The notes under the pieces: generated by a model
The model's database searches: none
Seen by the model: the letters and a program-made list of their open reading frames with translations, nothing else
Told to the model about the DNA's origin: nothing
Source of the DNA: Clostridia bacterium
GTDB taxonomy: Bacteria; Bacillota; Clostridia; Monoglobales; Monoglobaceae
Assembly: GCA_017622215.1 (NCBI GenBank)
Contig: JAGARO010000008.1
Span: forward strand, 53,002-117,001
Direction: 5' to 3'
Length of the DNA: 64,000 nt
In this document: one piece after another, positions 17,326-27,065 of the stretch
How the letters are laid out: each line of letters begins with the position of its first letter
How positions within the stretch are numbered: the stretch's first letter is position 1
Translations under genes and position numbers: made by a program

Positions 17326-20300
17326 GATTTACGGAAGACAAGGTAAGGAAAACAATACAGGTCATCGAACAGCAGATGACAAAAACTCTGTTTGAGATAA
17401 AGGATATAACTTACACAGAGTGCGGATATAAGGAGTTTGAAAAGGATAAGGAATATGATTTTAAGCCTTTTGACCCTGAATCGTTTAAGTTAAACACAGA
17501 CGGAGAGGCGCATTTTTGGTTTAAGATGAAGGTTAAAACTCCTGAAAAGCAGGCGCATAAGGCACACTATCTCCGTGTTGTAACAGGCCCTCTTTATACA
17601 TGGGATGCTCATAACCCACAGGGACTTATTTATTTAGACGAGGAAATGACGCAGTCTTTTGATATCAATCACCATTATGTGCACATCGAATCAGGCAGAG
17701 AATACGACGCAAAGATTTATTTCTATAAGAATGGTGCAAACAGCGCTCTGAATTTCATTCCACAGGTTCTTGAAATTGACGAAAGAGTTGAGGCACTTTT
17801 CTATGATATGAATGTGCCGTATCTTGCAGCTCTTGAATTTGACAAGGAGTCAAAGGAGTATATTGAACCAATAAAGTATCTCTCTGGCGCCTGCGACCTG
17901 CTTGATTTAAGAAACCCGGGGGATGAAGCCTTTTTTGAATCAGTTGAAAAGGCAAGAAAATTCTTAAAGGAAGAATTTTACGAAAAGGTTTGTGGAAAGT
18001 CAGAGGATACAGTTTACTGCATCGGCCATACACATATTGACGTTGCATGGCTCTGGAGACTTAGACAGACCTGTGAAAAGGCACAGCGAAGCTTTGCCAC
18101 AGTATTAAATCTTATGAAAGACTACCCTGAATATAAGTTTATGTCCTCCCAGCCACAGCTTTATAAGTATGTGGAAAAGGAAGACCCAAGACTCTTTGAA
18201 GAAATTCAGAAAAGAGTTAAAGAGGGACGCTGGGAAGTAGAGGGAGCAATGTGGCTTGAAGCCGACTGTAACCTCTCCAGCGGTGAAAGTCTTATAAGAC
18301 AGATTCTCTACGGAAAGAAGTATATGAAAGATAAGTTCGGGGTAGACAGCCGTGTACTCTGGCTCCCTGACGTATTCGGTTATAGTGCAGCTCTCCCGCA
18401 GATTCTTAAAAAATCGGGAGTAGAAAAGTTTGTAACATCAAAGATAAACTGGAACGAAACAAACCAGATGCCATATGACACATTTATGTGGGAGGGCATT
18501 GACGGAACAGATATCTTCTCATATTTCCTGACCTGCTGTATAGCAAAGGAATATAAGGCAGGAAAATTCTATACTACATATAACGGAGAGGTTACTCCTG
18601 ACCACATTTTAGGAACATATAACCGCTACCAGCAGAAAGAATATAATAGGGACACAATTATTACATTTGGTGCAGGAGACGGAGGCGGCGGTCCAAGAAG
18701 AGAACAGCTTGAAACCTTGAAGAGAACAGAAAAGGGGCTCCCTGGCGTGCCAAAGACAAAGATTGCCTTTGCAGGAGATTTCCTTGATAAAGTTGAAATG
18801 AATTTTGAGGAAAGCCAGAAGTTCTTTAAGGAAATGCCACGCTGGGTTGGAGAGCTTTATCTTGAATTTCACAGAGGTACATATACTTCAATCGCCAAGA
18901 ATAAGAGAAATAACAGAAAGAGCGAATTTTTGTGGGAACAGAACGAAACATTATCTGTTATGGATATGTTAAAGGGCGGAGATTATCCAAAGGCTGAAAT
19001 TGATAACGCCTGGGATACAATCCTCGTAAACCAGTTCCACGATATTATTCCTGGTTCATCTGTTCAGGGCGTTTATGACGATTCAGACGAAATGTACGGA
19101 GCGATTTTCGAAAGCGGAAAGAAGATAGAAGACGAAAAGATTGAAAGTCTTATGAAGAATGTGAAAACTGATGGGGGACTTTTCGTTTATAACCCTAATT
19201 CATTCGTAACAGACGGCATTGTTGAAAAGGACGGCAAAAAAGTTTATGTTTCTGATATTCCTGCCTTTGGTTATAAGGTTGTAAAGGAATTTAGGACAGG
19301 CAATGAAATTTTTGCCTCAAAGGAAAGACTTGAAAACGACTTATACAGAATTGAATTTGACGAAAATATGAATATTAAGTCCCTCTTTGATAAGAAGAAT
19401 AACCGTGAGGTTGTTCAAAAGGACAAGGTTATTAACCAGATTTGCGTTTACGAAGATTTCCCAAGAGACTATGACGCATGGGAGCTTAGCGCTTACTACG
19501 AAGAAAAAATGTGGCCAATGGATAATGTTGACAGCGTTGAGGTTATAAACCGTGGCGACGAAGCAGGAGTTAAGATTACAAGAAAGTACGGTAAGTCCAC
19601 AGTAACTCAGGAAATTCTCCTCTACAACGGCGTTGAGAGAATTGATGTAAGGACTGAGGCTGACTGGAAAGAGAGCCACGTTTTTGTTAAAGCGGAATTC
19701 CCTGTTGATGTTCACGCAAGTGAAGCAACCTATGAAATCCAGTTCGGTAACTTAAAACGCCCTACCCATAGAAATACAACCTGGGACGATGCAAAGTTTG
19801 AGGTTTGTGCTCATAAGTGGGCTGATATTTCAGAGGATGAATACGGCGTAAGTATTTTAAATGACTGTAAGTACGGTTACAGCGCCAAGGGTAATAAGAT
19901 CACACTTTCCCTTATCAAGTGCGCAACATACCCATACCCTGAGGCTGATAAGTGCCACCACGAGTTTGTTTATTCAATTCTCCCTCATACAGGAAGTTAT
20001 AGACATAAGACAGTTAAAGAGGCTTATGCTTTGAATAAACCGCTGATTGCAAGAGAAATGGGCAAAACAGAGGGTACAGAAAAAGAAGTATGGTCTCTCC
20101 TCTCCTGCGACAAGGAAAATGTATTCATTGAAACAGTAAAGAGGGCTGAAAACAGCGACGATATTATCGTAAGACTTTACGATGCTTTCGACAGACGAGG
20201 AACTGTAACCCTTAATACAGCTTTCGATTTCAAGGAAGTATATCTTTGCGATATGCTTGAAAATGAACTTGAAAAGCTTGAAACAGCGGACAATGAAGTA

Positions 20301-20351
20301 AAAGTACCTGTAAAGAACTTTGAAATTGTAACCCTTAAATTCAAAAGATAA
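17322..20351 (+). CDS. Alpha-mannosidase, GH38
   Basis: A retaining, zinc-dependent alpha-mannosidase of 1009 residues, similar in length to cytosolic GH38 enzymes. The N-terminal accessory domain (about 1-225) leads into the catalytic barrel, with zinc ligands in GHTHID (His236, Asp240) and the nucleophile Asp350 in WLPDVFGYS. A GDGGGGP segment and the helical middle domain follow, then large C-terminal beta-domains. There is no signal peptide, so it should act in the cytoplasm on imported mannosides or N-glycan fragments. It is translationally coupled to the AraC regulator and ends at a bidirectional terminator. No sugar transporter is present in the operon. Confidence 0.94.
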   Translation: MRFTEDKVRKTIQVIEQQMTKTLFEIKDITYTECGYKEFEKDKEYDFKPFDPESFKLNTDGEAHFWFKMKVKTPEKQAHKAHYLRVVTGPLYTWDAHNPQGLIYLDEEMTQSFDINHHYVHIESGREYDAKIYFYKNGANSALNFIPQVLEIDERVEALFYDMNVPYLAALEFDKESKEYIEPIKYLSGACDLLDLRNPGDEAFFESVEKARKFLKEEFYEKVCGKSEDTVYCIGHTHIDVAWLWRLRQTCEKAQRSFATVLNLMKDYPEYKFMSSQPQLYKYVEKEDPRLFEEIQKRVKEGRWEVEGAMWLEADCNLSSGESLIRQILYGKKYMKDKFGVDSRVLWLPDVFGYSAALPQILKKSGVEKFVTSKINWNETNQMPYDTFMWEGIDGTDIFSYFLTCCIAKEYKAGKFYTTYNGEVTPDHILGTYNRYQQKEYNRDTIITFGAGDGGGGPRREQLETLKRTEKGLPGVPKTKIAFAGDFLDKVEMNFEESQKFFKEMPRWVGELYLEFHRGTYTSIAKNKRNNRKSEFLWEQNETLSVMDMLKGGDYPKAEIDNAWDTILVNQFHDIIPGSSVQGVYDDSDEMYGAIFESGKKIEDEKIESLMKNVKTDGGLFVYNPNSFVTDGIVEKDGKKVYVSDIPAFGYKVVKEFRTGNEIFASKERLENDLYRIEFDENMNIKSLFDKKNNREVVQKDKVINQICVYEDFPRDYDAWELSAYYEEKMWPMDNVDSVEVINRGDEAGVKITRKYGKSTVTQEILLYNGVERIDVRTEADWKESHVFVKAEFPVDVHASEATYEIQFGNLKRPTHRNTTWDDAKFEVCAHKWADISEDEYGVSILNDCKYGYSAKGNKITLSLIKCATYPYPEADKCHHEFVYSILPHTGSYRHKTVKEAYALNKPLIAREMGKTEGTEKEVWSLLSCDKENVFIETVKRAENSDDIIVRLYDAFDRRGTVTLNTAFDFKEVYLCDMLENELEKLETADNEVKVPVKNFEIVTLKFKR

Positions 20352-20355
20352 TAAA

Positions 20356-20383
20356 AAAGGATGAAGATTATTCTTCATCCTTT
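20356..20383. terminator. Bidirectional terminator between GH38 and the glutamine synthetase operon
   Basis: AAAGGATGAAGA-TTAT-TCTTCATCCTTT with T-rich flanks on both strands. The last codons of the minus-strand gene lie in the stem. Confidence 0.88.
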
Positions 20384-20604
20384 AATTTTTTTATTATATA
20401 GTCATAGCCGTCTTTCTGATGAGGCACAAGACAATGACTGCAATCCTTAATGTCCTTTCCGTCGGCAGATTTGATAATTTCAAAGTTTCCGCCACAGTCC
20501 TCCATATTGTAAAGTGGACAGAAACAGAAAAGACAGTTTATAGAGTCTGTTTTATGACAGGGATAAAATTCACATTCCCTGTTTTCGAAATACCTAAACC
20601 CCAT
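20368..20604 (-). CDS. Cysteine-rich small domain protein
   Basis: A 78-residue protein with eight cysteines, in the pattern C-x4-C, C-x2-C-x-C, C, C-x2-C (segments ECEFYPCH, CLFCFC, DCSHC). It matches the 'cysteine-rich small domain' family (zf-like, also seen attached to CobZ in archaea), a presumed zinc or metal-binding fold of unknown role. Its ATG overlaps the stop of the type III glutamine synthetase (TAATG), so the two proteins are made together. A role in nitrogen metabolism is inferred from position only. Confidence 0.75.
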   Translation of the reverse strand: MGFRYFENRECEFYPCHKTDSINCLFCFCPLYNMEDCGGNFEIIKSADGKDIKDCSHCLVPHQKDGYDYIIKKLKDEE

Positions 20605-22694
20605 TACTGCACGCTGAAAATTACGTCGCCGTAGGAAGGCATAGGCCAGAATTCTCTGTCGCAGTTAACTTCAATTTCGTCAACAATAGCGCGGAGTGCC
20701 TCCATATCAGGAACAATTTTGTTCTTGTAATACTGTGCAGTTTCAAGAGGTGTTGTGTAAGGAACAGTCTTAAGTGCCCCTTCAAGCTCTTTAACGCGGA
20801 TAAACATCTCGTCGCACTGACCTGCCTGAGTTTCAAGGAGTGAAATTTCGGTTTTGCAAGGAATTGATGAAGAAACAGCCTTTTTGGAGTTGATAAGGTC
20901 AGCAAGCTTCTTTGTGTAGTCCATAACAGCAGGAATAAAGTCCTTTCTGACTAAATCAACCATAGTAAGTGCCTCGATGTTGACAGTCTTTGAATATTCC
21001 TCCAAAAGAATGTCCCGTCTTGAACGGACTTCCTTTTCAGTGTAAATTCCGTGATGCTTAAATAATTCAATATTTTCAGGGCGGGTGTAAAGCTCAAGGG
21101 CGTCAACTGTGGTCTTAAGATTGAGAAGACCGCGTCTTTCAGCCTCTGCAACCCACTCTTCTGAGTAGTTGTTTCCGTTGAAAATAATACGCTTGTGGTT
21201 TTTGTAAACCCTCTTAACAAGCTGATGAACAGCCTCGTTAAAGTCCTCAGCCTTTTCAAGCTCGTCAGCATATTTTTCAAGAACATCTGCAACGATTGTG
21301 TTAAGCATAACGTTTGTGCAGGCGATTGAAGCAGAAGAGCCAAGCATTCTGAATTCAAACTTATTACCTGTAAAGGCGAAAGGTGAAGTACGGTTTCTGT
21401 CAGTTTTATCCTTTGCAAAGCGAGGAAGAACGTTTACACCAAGCTTCATAACTTCCTTTTCCTTGTCGGAGTATGGTGCGTCAGCCTCAATGGCGTTTAA
21501 AACTTCCTCTAAATCGTCTCCGATAAACATTGAAACGATAGCAGGAGGCGCTTCGTGAGCTCCGAGTCTGTGGTCGTTGCCTGCGCTTGAGGCAGAAATT
21601 CTTAATAAATCCTGATGCTCGTCAACAGCCTGAATAACTGCAGAGAGGAAAAGGAGAAACTGTGCATTTTCGTGAGGAGTTTTTCCAGGATTGAGGAGGT
21701 TTTCTCCTGTATCAGTAGAAATAGACCAGTTGTTGTGCTTCCCTGAGCCGTTAACCCCTGCAAAAGGCTTTTCTGCGAGAAGACACTTCATACCGTGTCT
21801 GTCAGCCACCACCTGCATTCTTTCCATAGTAAGCTGGTTGTGGTCAGTTGCAATATTTGTTTCTGTGAAGATTGGCGCAAGCTCGTGCTGTGCAGGAGCA
21901 GCCTCGTTGTGCTTTGTCTTGGCATAAACTCCAAGCTTCCAGAGTTCTTCGTCAAGGTCCTTCATAAACTCGGCAACTCTCGGCTTGATTTTGCCGAAGT
22001 AGTGGTCGTCAAGCTCCTGCCCCTTTGGTGGCTTTGCACCAAAGAGAGTTCTTCCGCAGTATATAAGGTCCTTGCGCTTGTTGAATAATTTTTTATCAAT
22101 CAAAAAGTATTCCTGTTCAGGTCCAACAGTTGTAATAACTCTCTTTGCGGTAGTGTTGCCGAAAAGCTTGATGATTCGCATAGCCTGAATATTTATTGCC
22201 TGCATTGAACGAAGAAGAGGAGTCTTTTTGTCAAGAGCCTCTCCGCCGTAGGCTAAGAATACAGTAGGAATACAAAGTGTGTCATCTTTAATAAAGGCGT
22301 AAGCTGTAGGGTCCCATGCGGTGTAGCCCCTTGCTTCAAAGGTTGCACGGATACCGCCGGACGGGAATGATGATGCGTCAGGCTCACCCTTAATAAGCTC
22401 CTTGCCGGAAAATTCCATAATGGCATTTCCCTTTCCGTCAGGAGCGATAAAGCTGTCGTGTTTCTCGGCAGTAACCCCTGTCATAGGCTGGAACCAGTGG
22501 GTGTAGTGTGTAACCCCCTTCTCAATTGCCCAGTCCTTCATAGCGTTTGCTGTTTCCTTTGCCACAGCCTCGCTCATAGGCTTGCCGTTTTTAATGGTTT
22601 CTATAAGAGCGTTATATGTATCTTCGGATAAACGTTCCTTCATAACCTTTTCCGAAAAGACATTACAGCCAAAAGTTTCGGGAATATTACTCAT
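20604..22694 (-). CDS. glnN: Glutamine synthetase type III
   Basis: This enzyme makes glutamine from glutamate, ammonia and ATP. The 696-residue length is typical of GSIII, which is much longer than GSI. Family landmarks include the N-terminal [10 protein letters not shown] region, the catalytic [14 protein letters not shown] and [12 protein letters not shown] motifs, and a C-terminal helical GSIII domain. The ATG at 22694 was chosen because GGAGG lies five bases upstream; the in-frame ATG at 22706 overlaps that ribosome site. It is followed by the coupled Cys-rich protein. No GlnR-type operator (TGTNAN7TNACA) was found at its promoter. The promoter is back to back with that of haemolysin III. 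Confidence 0.96.
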   Translation of the reverse strand: MSNIPETFGCNVFSEKVMKERLSEDTYNALIETIKNGKPMSEAVAKETANAMKDWAIEKGVTHYTHWFQPMTGVTAEKHDSFIAPDGKGNAIMEFSGKELIKGEPDASSFPSGGIRATFEARGYTAWDPTAYAFIKDDTLCIPTVFLAYGGEALDKKTPLLRSMQAINIQAMRIIKLFGNTTAKRVITTVGPEQEYFLIDKKLFNKRKDLIYCGRTLFGAKPPKGQELDDHYFGKIKPRVAEFMKDLDEELWKLGVYAKTKHNEAAPAQHELAPIFTETNIATDHNQLTMERMQVVADRHGMKCLLAEKPFAGVNGSGKHNNWSISTDTGENLLNPGKTPHENAQFLLFLSAVIQAVDEHQDLLRISASSAGNDHRLGAHEAPPAIVSMFIGDDLEEVLNAIEADAPYSDKEKEVMKLGVNVLPRFAKDKTDRNRTSPFAFTGNKFEFRMLGSSASIACTNVMLNTIVADVLEKYADELEKAEDFNEAVHQLVKRVYKNHKRIIFNGNNYSEEWVAEAERRGLLNLKTTVDALELYTRPENIELFKHHGIYTEKEVRSRRDILLEEYSKTVNIEALTMVDLVRKDFIPAVMDYTKKLADLINSKKAVSSSIPCKTEISLLETQAGQCDEMFIRVKELEGALKTVPYTTPLETAQYYKNKIVPDMEALRAIVDEIEVNCDREFWPMPSYGDVIFSVQ

Positions 22695-22755
22695 AAAAAC
22701 CTCCAAATAAAATATAATAAAAATTTGTCAGATTTTGTCCATAAATACAAGTGCT

Positions 22756-22784
22756 ATTATACCACCAATGGCAAATATCGTCAA
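22756..22784 (-). promoter_or_regulatory. Sigma-A promoter of glnN
   Basis: TTGACG-17 bp-TATAAT on the minus strand, about 60 bases upstream of the start. Confidence 0.8.
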
Positions 22785-22791
22785 GTTTTTC

Positions 22792-22820
22792 TTGACAGAA
22801 GGGTCAAATCGGTATATAAT
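22792..22820 (+). promoter_or_regulatory. Consensus promoter of the haemolysin III gene
   Basis: A perfect TTGACA-17 bp-TATAAT. It shows that translation starts at 22855, since longer in-frame starts lie upstream of this promoter. Confidence 0.85.
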
Positions 22821-22854
22821 AGTATTCAATACTAGATGTTACGGAGATGACGAA

Positions 22855-23511
22855 ATGGAAAACACAAAAAAAGTCAATAATCAGAGCGTGGGAGAGGAAA
22901 TTGCAAACTCAATAACCCACGGAATAGGTGCTCTTTGTGCAATTGCCATGGCTGCAGTTGCAATAGTTTATGCTGCAATAAAGGGAGATGCAATGTCGGT
23001 TGTGTCTGCCTCTCTTTACGGTGCAAGCTTAATAATTCTCTATCTTTGTTCCACTTTATATCATTCTTTAACTCCGTATAAAGCTAAAAAAGTCTTCCAG
23101 ATTTTAGACCATTGCAGTATTTTTATTCTTATTCTCGGTTCATATATCCCGATATGCCTTTCACTTATCAGAGGTGCAATGGGCTGGACCTTGTTCGGAA
23201 TAAATGCGTTCTGCACAGTTTTGGGAATCGTACTTAACTCCATAAATCTTAACAGATGGCATAAATACTGTATGGTGCTTTATGTAGTTATGGGCTGGTC
23301 AATTATCTCCTGTATAGATACAGTGGCAAAATTAGTTCCAACTCCGGGAATGATTCTTCTGGTAACAGGCGGACTTTCTTATACTTTGGGTATAATTTTC
23401 TTTGCAATAAAAAAGCTTAAGTTTGCCCATTCAATCTGGCATCTTTTTGTTCTTGCAGGAAGCATACTCCAGTATTTTGCATTTCTTTTCTATGCACTTC
23501 CTGTCAGATAA
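22855..23511 (+). CDS. Haemolysin III / PAQR-family membrane protein
   Basis: A 218-residue integral membrane protein with seven predicted helices, of the YqfA/HlyIII (PAQR) family. The family motifs SITHGIG near the N-terminus, STLYHSL and the C-terminal [13 protein letters not shown] give the conserved Ser/His/Asp metal-site residues. PAQR members may act as zinc-dependent lipid hydrolases; 'haemolysin' is a historical name and toxicity should not be assumed. It has a GGAG site eight bases before the ATG. Its 3' end overlaps the convergent ung gene by eight bases, with no terminator between them. Confidence 0.9.
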   Translation: MENTKKVNNQSVGEEIANSITHGIGALCAIAMAAVAIVYAAIKGDAMSVVSASLYGASLIILYLCSTLYHSLTPYKAKKVFQILDHCSIFILILGSYIPICLSLIRGAMGWTLFGINAFCTVLGIVLNSINLNRWHKYCMVLYVVMGWSIISCIDTVAKLVPTPGMILLVTGGLSYTLGIIFFAIKKLKFAHSIWHLFVLAGSILQYFAFLFYALPVR

Positions 23512-24172
23512 TTTCCCAGTCAACAGGCTCTTTGCCTACAGAGGCTAAAAATTCGTTGGCCTGAGAGAAATGCTTTGAGCCGAAAAAGCCGTTGTAGGCA
23601 GACAGTGGGCTCGGATGCACAGTAGTTAAAATCTTGTGCTTTGGATTTGTGATAAGGGACAGCTTTTCCTTTGCGTTTCCGCCCCATAAAAGAAAAACAA
23701 TAGGCTCTTCCCTGTCGTTTAAGAGGGAAATAACCCTGTCGGTGAAAATTTCCCACCCTTTTCCCTTGTGAGAATTGGCGTGGCCCATTCTGACGGTCAG
23801 GACAGTGTTAAGGAGGAGTACCCCGTTTTTTGCCCATTTCGTAAGCTCCCCGTGTTCAGGGATAGGATGCCCAAGGTCAGAATTGATTTCTTTGTAAATA
23901 TTTTTAAGTGAGGGAGGAACTTTAACTCCCTTTTTTACTGAAAAACAGAGCCCGTGTGCCTGATTTGGCTCGTGGTATGGGTCCTGACCGATAATAACAA
24001 CTTTTACGTCCTTGTAGTCTGTATATTTTAAGGCGTTAAAAATGTCGTACATATCAGGGAAAATTGTAAATTTAGAGTATTCTTCTTTGAGGAATGCTCT
24101 TAATTTTTTATAATAATCCTTTTCAAATTCGTCTTTTAAGAGAATGTCCCATTCATTTCCTATGTTTACCAT
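23504..24172 (-). CDS. ung: Uracil-DNA glycosylase
   Basis: A family 1 uracil-DNA glycosylase that removes uracil from DNA in base excision repair. The 222-residue length is typical. The water-activating motif GQDPYH begins at residue 62, and the leucine-intercalation motif appears as [18 protein letters not shown]. The ATG at 24172 follows GGTGAT. A longer frame of nine extra hydrophobic codons is unsupported. It overlaps the 3' end of the haemolysin III gene by eight bases and is divergent from RNase J. Confidence 0.96.
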   Translation of the reverse strand: MVNIGNEWDILLKDEFEKDYYKKLRAFLKEEYSKFTIFPDMYDIFNALKYTDYKDVKVVIIGQDPYHEPNQAHGLCFSVKKGVKVPPSLKNIYKEINSDLGHPIPEHGELTKWAKNGVLLLNTVLTVRMGHANSHKGKGWEIFTDRVISLLNDREEPIVFLLWGGNAKEKLSLITNPKHKILTTVHPSPLSAYNGFFGSKHFSQANEFLASVGKEPVDWEII

Positions 24173-24254
24173 AAAAATCACCCATATAAATAATAACATA
24201 AAAATTCCAAAAATAGAATAGAAAAGTAAAAATTAGTAAATAATTTAATAAGTC

Positions 24255-24283
24255 TTGCAAAAATTTCATAGATATAGTATAAT
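24255..24283 (+). promoter_or_regulatory. RNase J promoter
   Basis: TTGCAA-17 bp-TATAAT, about 48 bases before the start. Confidence 0.7.
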
Positions 24284-24330
24284 GAAGTTGCTTTAATGAC
24301 CGGAATAAACTTAAAAGAAGGAGGTAAATT

Positions 24331-25995
24331 GTGCATAAAAATAATAAAGTTAAAATTACGCCCCTTGGCGGTCTTCATGAAATCGGAAAGAATCTGACAG
24401 TATTTGAATACGAAAATGACATTTTGATTTTAGATTGCGGACTTGCATTTCCAGATGAAGATATGCCTGGGGTAGATATGGTTATCCCTGATATAACCTA
24501 TCTTGAAAAGCACAAAAACAGGATAAGAGGAATTGTGCTGACCCACGGCCACGAGGACCATATCGGAGCAATTCCCTATGTGCTTAAACAGTTTAATGTG
24601 CCAATCTACGGCACAAAACTGACTCTTGGAATTTTGAAATACAAACTTCAGGAGCATGGAATTTTAAATTCTACAAAATTAAATGTGGTGAACCCCGGGG
24701 AGAGCTTTAAGCTTGGGGAAATGAAGGTGGAGTATATCCGCTCCAACCACAGTATCGCCGACGCAGTTGCTGTTGCAATCCACACCCCTGCGGGAGTAAT
24801 TCTTCATACAGGAGACTTTAAGATTGATACAACCCCAATTGACGGCTCAATGATTGACTTAGCAAGGATAGGTGAGCTTGGGAAAAAGGGAATTTTAGCC
24901 CTTATGTCCGACAGTACAAACGCTGAAAGACCTGGCTTTACAATGAGTGAAAGGACTGTAGGAAAGACCTTTGACCACATTTTTGAGGGCTGTGAAAAGA
25001 GAATTTTCGTTGCAACCTTCGCCTCAAATATCCATAGAGTACAGCAGATTATAAATGCTGCGGTGAAGTTTGGAAGAAAGGTTGCAGTATCAGGCAGAAG
25101 TATGGAAAACGTGCTTTCTGCGGCAATCGAGCTTGGATATATGAAGATTCCGAAGAATACACTTATTGATATAGATGAAATCGGAAGATATCCAAAGGAA
25201 AAATTAGTTATAATAACAACAGGAAGTCAGGGCGAGCCTATGGCTGCTCTGTCGCGAATGGCTTTTTCAGGTCATAAAAAAGCAAACATAGAGGAGGGGG
25301 ACCTTGTAATAATTTCTGCAAGCCCAATCCCTGGAAACGAAAAAGCGATATCAAACGTAATAAACGAGCTTTTAAAACACGGCGCAGAGGTTGTGTATGA
25401 GGCTTTGGCAGACGTCCACGTTTCAGGCCACGCCTGTCAGGAGGAACTTAAGATTATTTTAAGCCTTGCAAATCCAAGATATTTTATTCCTGTTCACGGC
25501 GAATATAAGCATCTATATGCTCATAAGGAGCTGGCGAGAACAGTTGGAATACCTAATAAAAATATTCTGCTCCTTGAAAACGGAAAACAGGTTGAGCTTT
25601 CCTATAAAGAGGCAAAGATAACAGCCACAGTCCCTGCAGGACGGGTGTTGGTTGACGGACTTGGGGTAGGAGATGTAGGAAATATTGTTTTAAGAGACAG
25701 AAAGCATCTCTCCGAAGACGGTCTTATAGTTGTAGTTGTAGCCATTGACCGTGAGGGACATCAGGTTGTGTCAGGCCCTGACATAATCTCCCGAGGCTTT
25801 GTTTATGTAAGAGAATCGGAAGATTTGATGGACGAAATGCGTGAAATTGCTATGGATACAGTAAATATGTGTCTTGATAAAAACGCTCTTGACTGGAATA
25901 CAATCAAGACAAAATTAAGGAATGAAGTAGGAGGCTTTATCCTCAATAAAACAAAGAGAAAGCCAATGATACTTCCTGTTATAATGGATGTATAA
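24331..25995 (+). CDS. rnj: Ribonuclease J
   Basis: A metallo-beta-lactamase/beta-CASP ribonuclease that acts as both endonuclease and 5'-3' exonuclease in mRNA decay and rRNA maturation. The 554-residue length matches RNase J1/J2. The zinc motif HGHEDH (residues 72-77), HTGDFK, the beta-CASP region (SGRSMEN) and HVSGHA are present, followed by the C-terminal domain. Translation begins at GTG, preceded by AAGGAGG. It is the only RNase J in the window, so J1 versus J2 cannot be assigned. It ends at a strong bidirectional terminator. Confidence 0.96.
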   Translation: MHKNNKVKITPLGGLHEIGKNLTVFEYENDILILDCGLAFPDEDMPGVDMVIPDITYLEKHKNRIRGIVLTHGHEDHIGAIPYVLKQFNVPIYGTKLTLGILKYKLQEHGILNSTKLNVVNPGESFKLGEMKVEYIRSNHSIADAVAVAIHTPAGVILHTGDFKIDTTPIDGSMIDLARIGELGKKGILALMSDSTNAERPGFTMSERTVGKTFDHIFEGCEKRIFVATFASNIHRVQQIINAAVKFGRKVAVSGRSMENVLSAAIELGYMKIPKNTLIDIDEIGRYPKEKLVIITTGSQGEPMAALSRMAFSGHKKANIEEGDLVIISASPIPGNEKAISNVINELLKHGAEVVYEALADVHVSGHACQEELKIILSLANPRYFIPVHGEYKHLYAHKELARTVGIPNKNILLLENGKQVELSYKEAKITATVPAGRVLVDGLGVGDVGNIVLRDRKHLSEDGLIVVVVAIDREGHQVVSGPDIISRGFVYVRESEDLMDEMREIAMDTVNMCLDKNALDWNTIKTKLRNEVGGFILNKTKRKPMILPVIMDV

Positions 25996-26031
25996 AAAAA
26001 CCCGTAATACGAAAAGTATTACGGGTTTTTT
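25995..26031. terminator. Bidirectional terminator between RNase J and the LCP gene
   Basis: ACCCGTAATAC-GAAAA-GTATTACGGGT with flanking A and T runs on both strands. Confidence 0.93.
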
Positions 26032-26032
26032 A

Positions 26033-26959
26033 TTATTTTACAGTTGCATCTGTGCTCATAATTTCTCTTGCAAGCTCAGTTGCCGCAATTTCGTCGCAGA
26101 TAAAGTAGGAAACTCCGCCTACATAATATGCTTCACCAGGAAGCTGAAGAGTTTCAACGTTTTCCGTGTCAATTTTACTTAAGACCGGAAGTATAGACGC
26201 CAGGTCTAAGGCTGTAAAGTTTGTGCGGACATATTTTGAAGCCGCAGAGAAAATTGCTCCTGACTTTGCAATGTTAAGAGGAGTAACCTTCTGCTTTATA
26301 ACCTCTCGGATAAAGTTCTGCTGTGCCTCAACTCGTCCGATATCCCCTGTAGGATAGCCCATTCTGAAACGAACAAAGTCATGACAGCCCTTTCCGTCAA
26401 GGTGCTGGAAGCCCTTGTTTAAGTGGATGTAGAGGTCCTGTTCAGGGTCTTCATAGTGCATATTAATAGGAACGTCGAAGTCAACGCCTCCTAAAATATC
26501 CATAATTTCGATAAACCCGTCAAAGTCAACAGTTGCAAAATAGTTAATCGGAATATCGTCAAGGAGGTCCTTTACCTTTGAGATAGGGTATTCTTCAGGC
26601 TCCTCAAGACGTCCTTTTTTAACTTCCTGTTCCCCGACTCCGATAGCAGAGTTGATTTTTGCGTGGTATGAGCCCATAGAAACTCTGGTATCTCTAGGAA
26701 TGGAAATAACAGTAACCTTTCCTGTCTTGCTGTCAAGACTTGCCAGCATAATAGTATCGCTTCGGTATCCGCCGTCATCAACGCCAAGGAGAAGAAAGTT
26801 TATTTTTCCGTCAACAACCTTGTCCATAGATTCTATAACAATGCCCTGTCCGAAGAATAAACCGGAGAGGTAGTTAGCTGTAAAAACACCTAAAAGACCG
26901 GCTATGACAAAGAATATAATCATTATAGTAGCATATTTTCTTGTTTTTCTTTTGCTCAT
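26033..26959 (-). CDS. LytR-CpsA-Psr (LCP) family wall polymer ligase
   Basis: LCP enzymes transfer lipid-linked glycopolymers (teichoic acids, capsule) to peptidoglycan on the outer face of the membrane. The 308-residue protein has a short cytoplasmic basic N-terminus, one membrane helix (about 10-32) and an extracellular LCP domain. Characteristic segments are LLLGVDDGGYRSDTIML, SIPRDTRV, the substrate-binding HAKINSA and the RFRMGYPTGDIGR arginine cluster. It could attach the polysaccharide made by the operon at 31-51 kb to the wall, but it lies outside that operon and other substrates are equally possible. It has its own promoter at 26994. Confidence 0.92.
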   Translation of the reverse strand: MSKRKTRKYATIMIIFFVIAGLLGVFTANYLSGLFFGQGIVIESMDKVVDGKINFLLLGVDDGGYRSDTIMLASLDSKTGKVTVISIPRDTRVSMGSYHAKINSAIGVGEQEVKKGRLEEPEEYPISKVKDLLDDIPINYFATVDFDGFIEIMDILGGVDFDVPINMHYEDPEQDLYIHLNKGFQHLDGKGCHDFVRFRMGYPTGDIGRVEAQQNFIREVIKQKVTPLNIAKSGAIFSAASKYVRTNFTALDLASILPVLSKIDTENVETLQLPGEAYYVGGVSYFICDEIAATELAREIMSTDATVK

Positions 26960-26993
26960 TTAAGACAGACCTTTCAATAATTTAGCAACTTAC

Positions 26994-27021
26994 ATTATAA
27001 CAAAGATTGCATAAAAGTCAA
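26994..27021 (-). promoter_or_regulatory. Promoter of the LCP gene
   Basis: TTGACT-16 bp-TATAAT on the minus strand, about 35 bases upstream of the start. Confidence 0.65.
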
Positions 27022-27023
27022 GA

Positions 27024-27047
27024 GGGACTGTCCATTTGAACAGTCCC
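27024..27047 (-). terminator. Hairpin between the G5/3D gene and the LCP promoter
   Basis: GGGACTGT and ACAGTCCC around an eight-base loop, downstream of the G5/3D stop and touching the LCP -35. It lacks a clear T run, so it is a weak terminator or an operator. Confidence 0.45.
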
Positions 27048-27065
27048 TGTAATATTATTTTAATA

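Noticed and set aside
20356..20383. Regulatory hairpin at the glnN operon end
   Set aside because: It is explained as a bidirectional terminator shared with GH38.
22781..22797. GlnR-type operator at glnN
   Set aside because: The half-sites are nine rather than seven bases apart and the right half does not fit TNACA. It is more likely two overlapping -35 boxes.
22735..22854. N-terminal extension of the haemolysin III frame
   Set aside because: It lies across the consensus promoter at 22792-22820, so it cannot be translated from that transcript. The ATG at 22855 has a good ribosome site.
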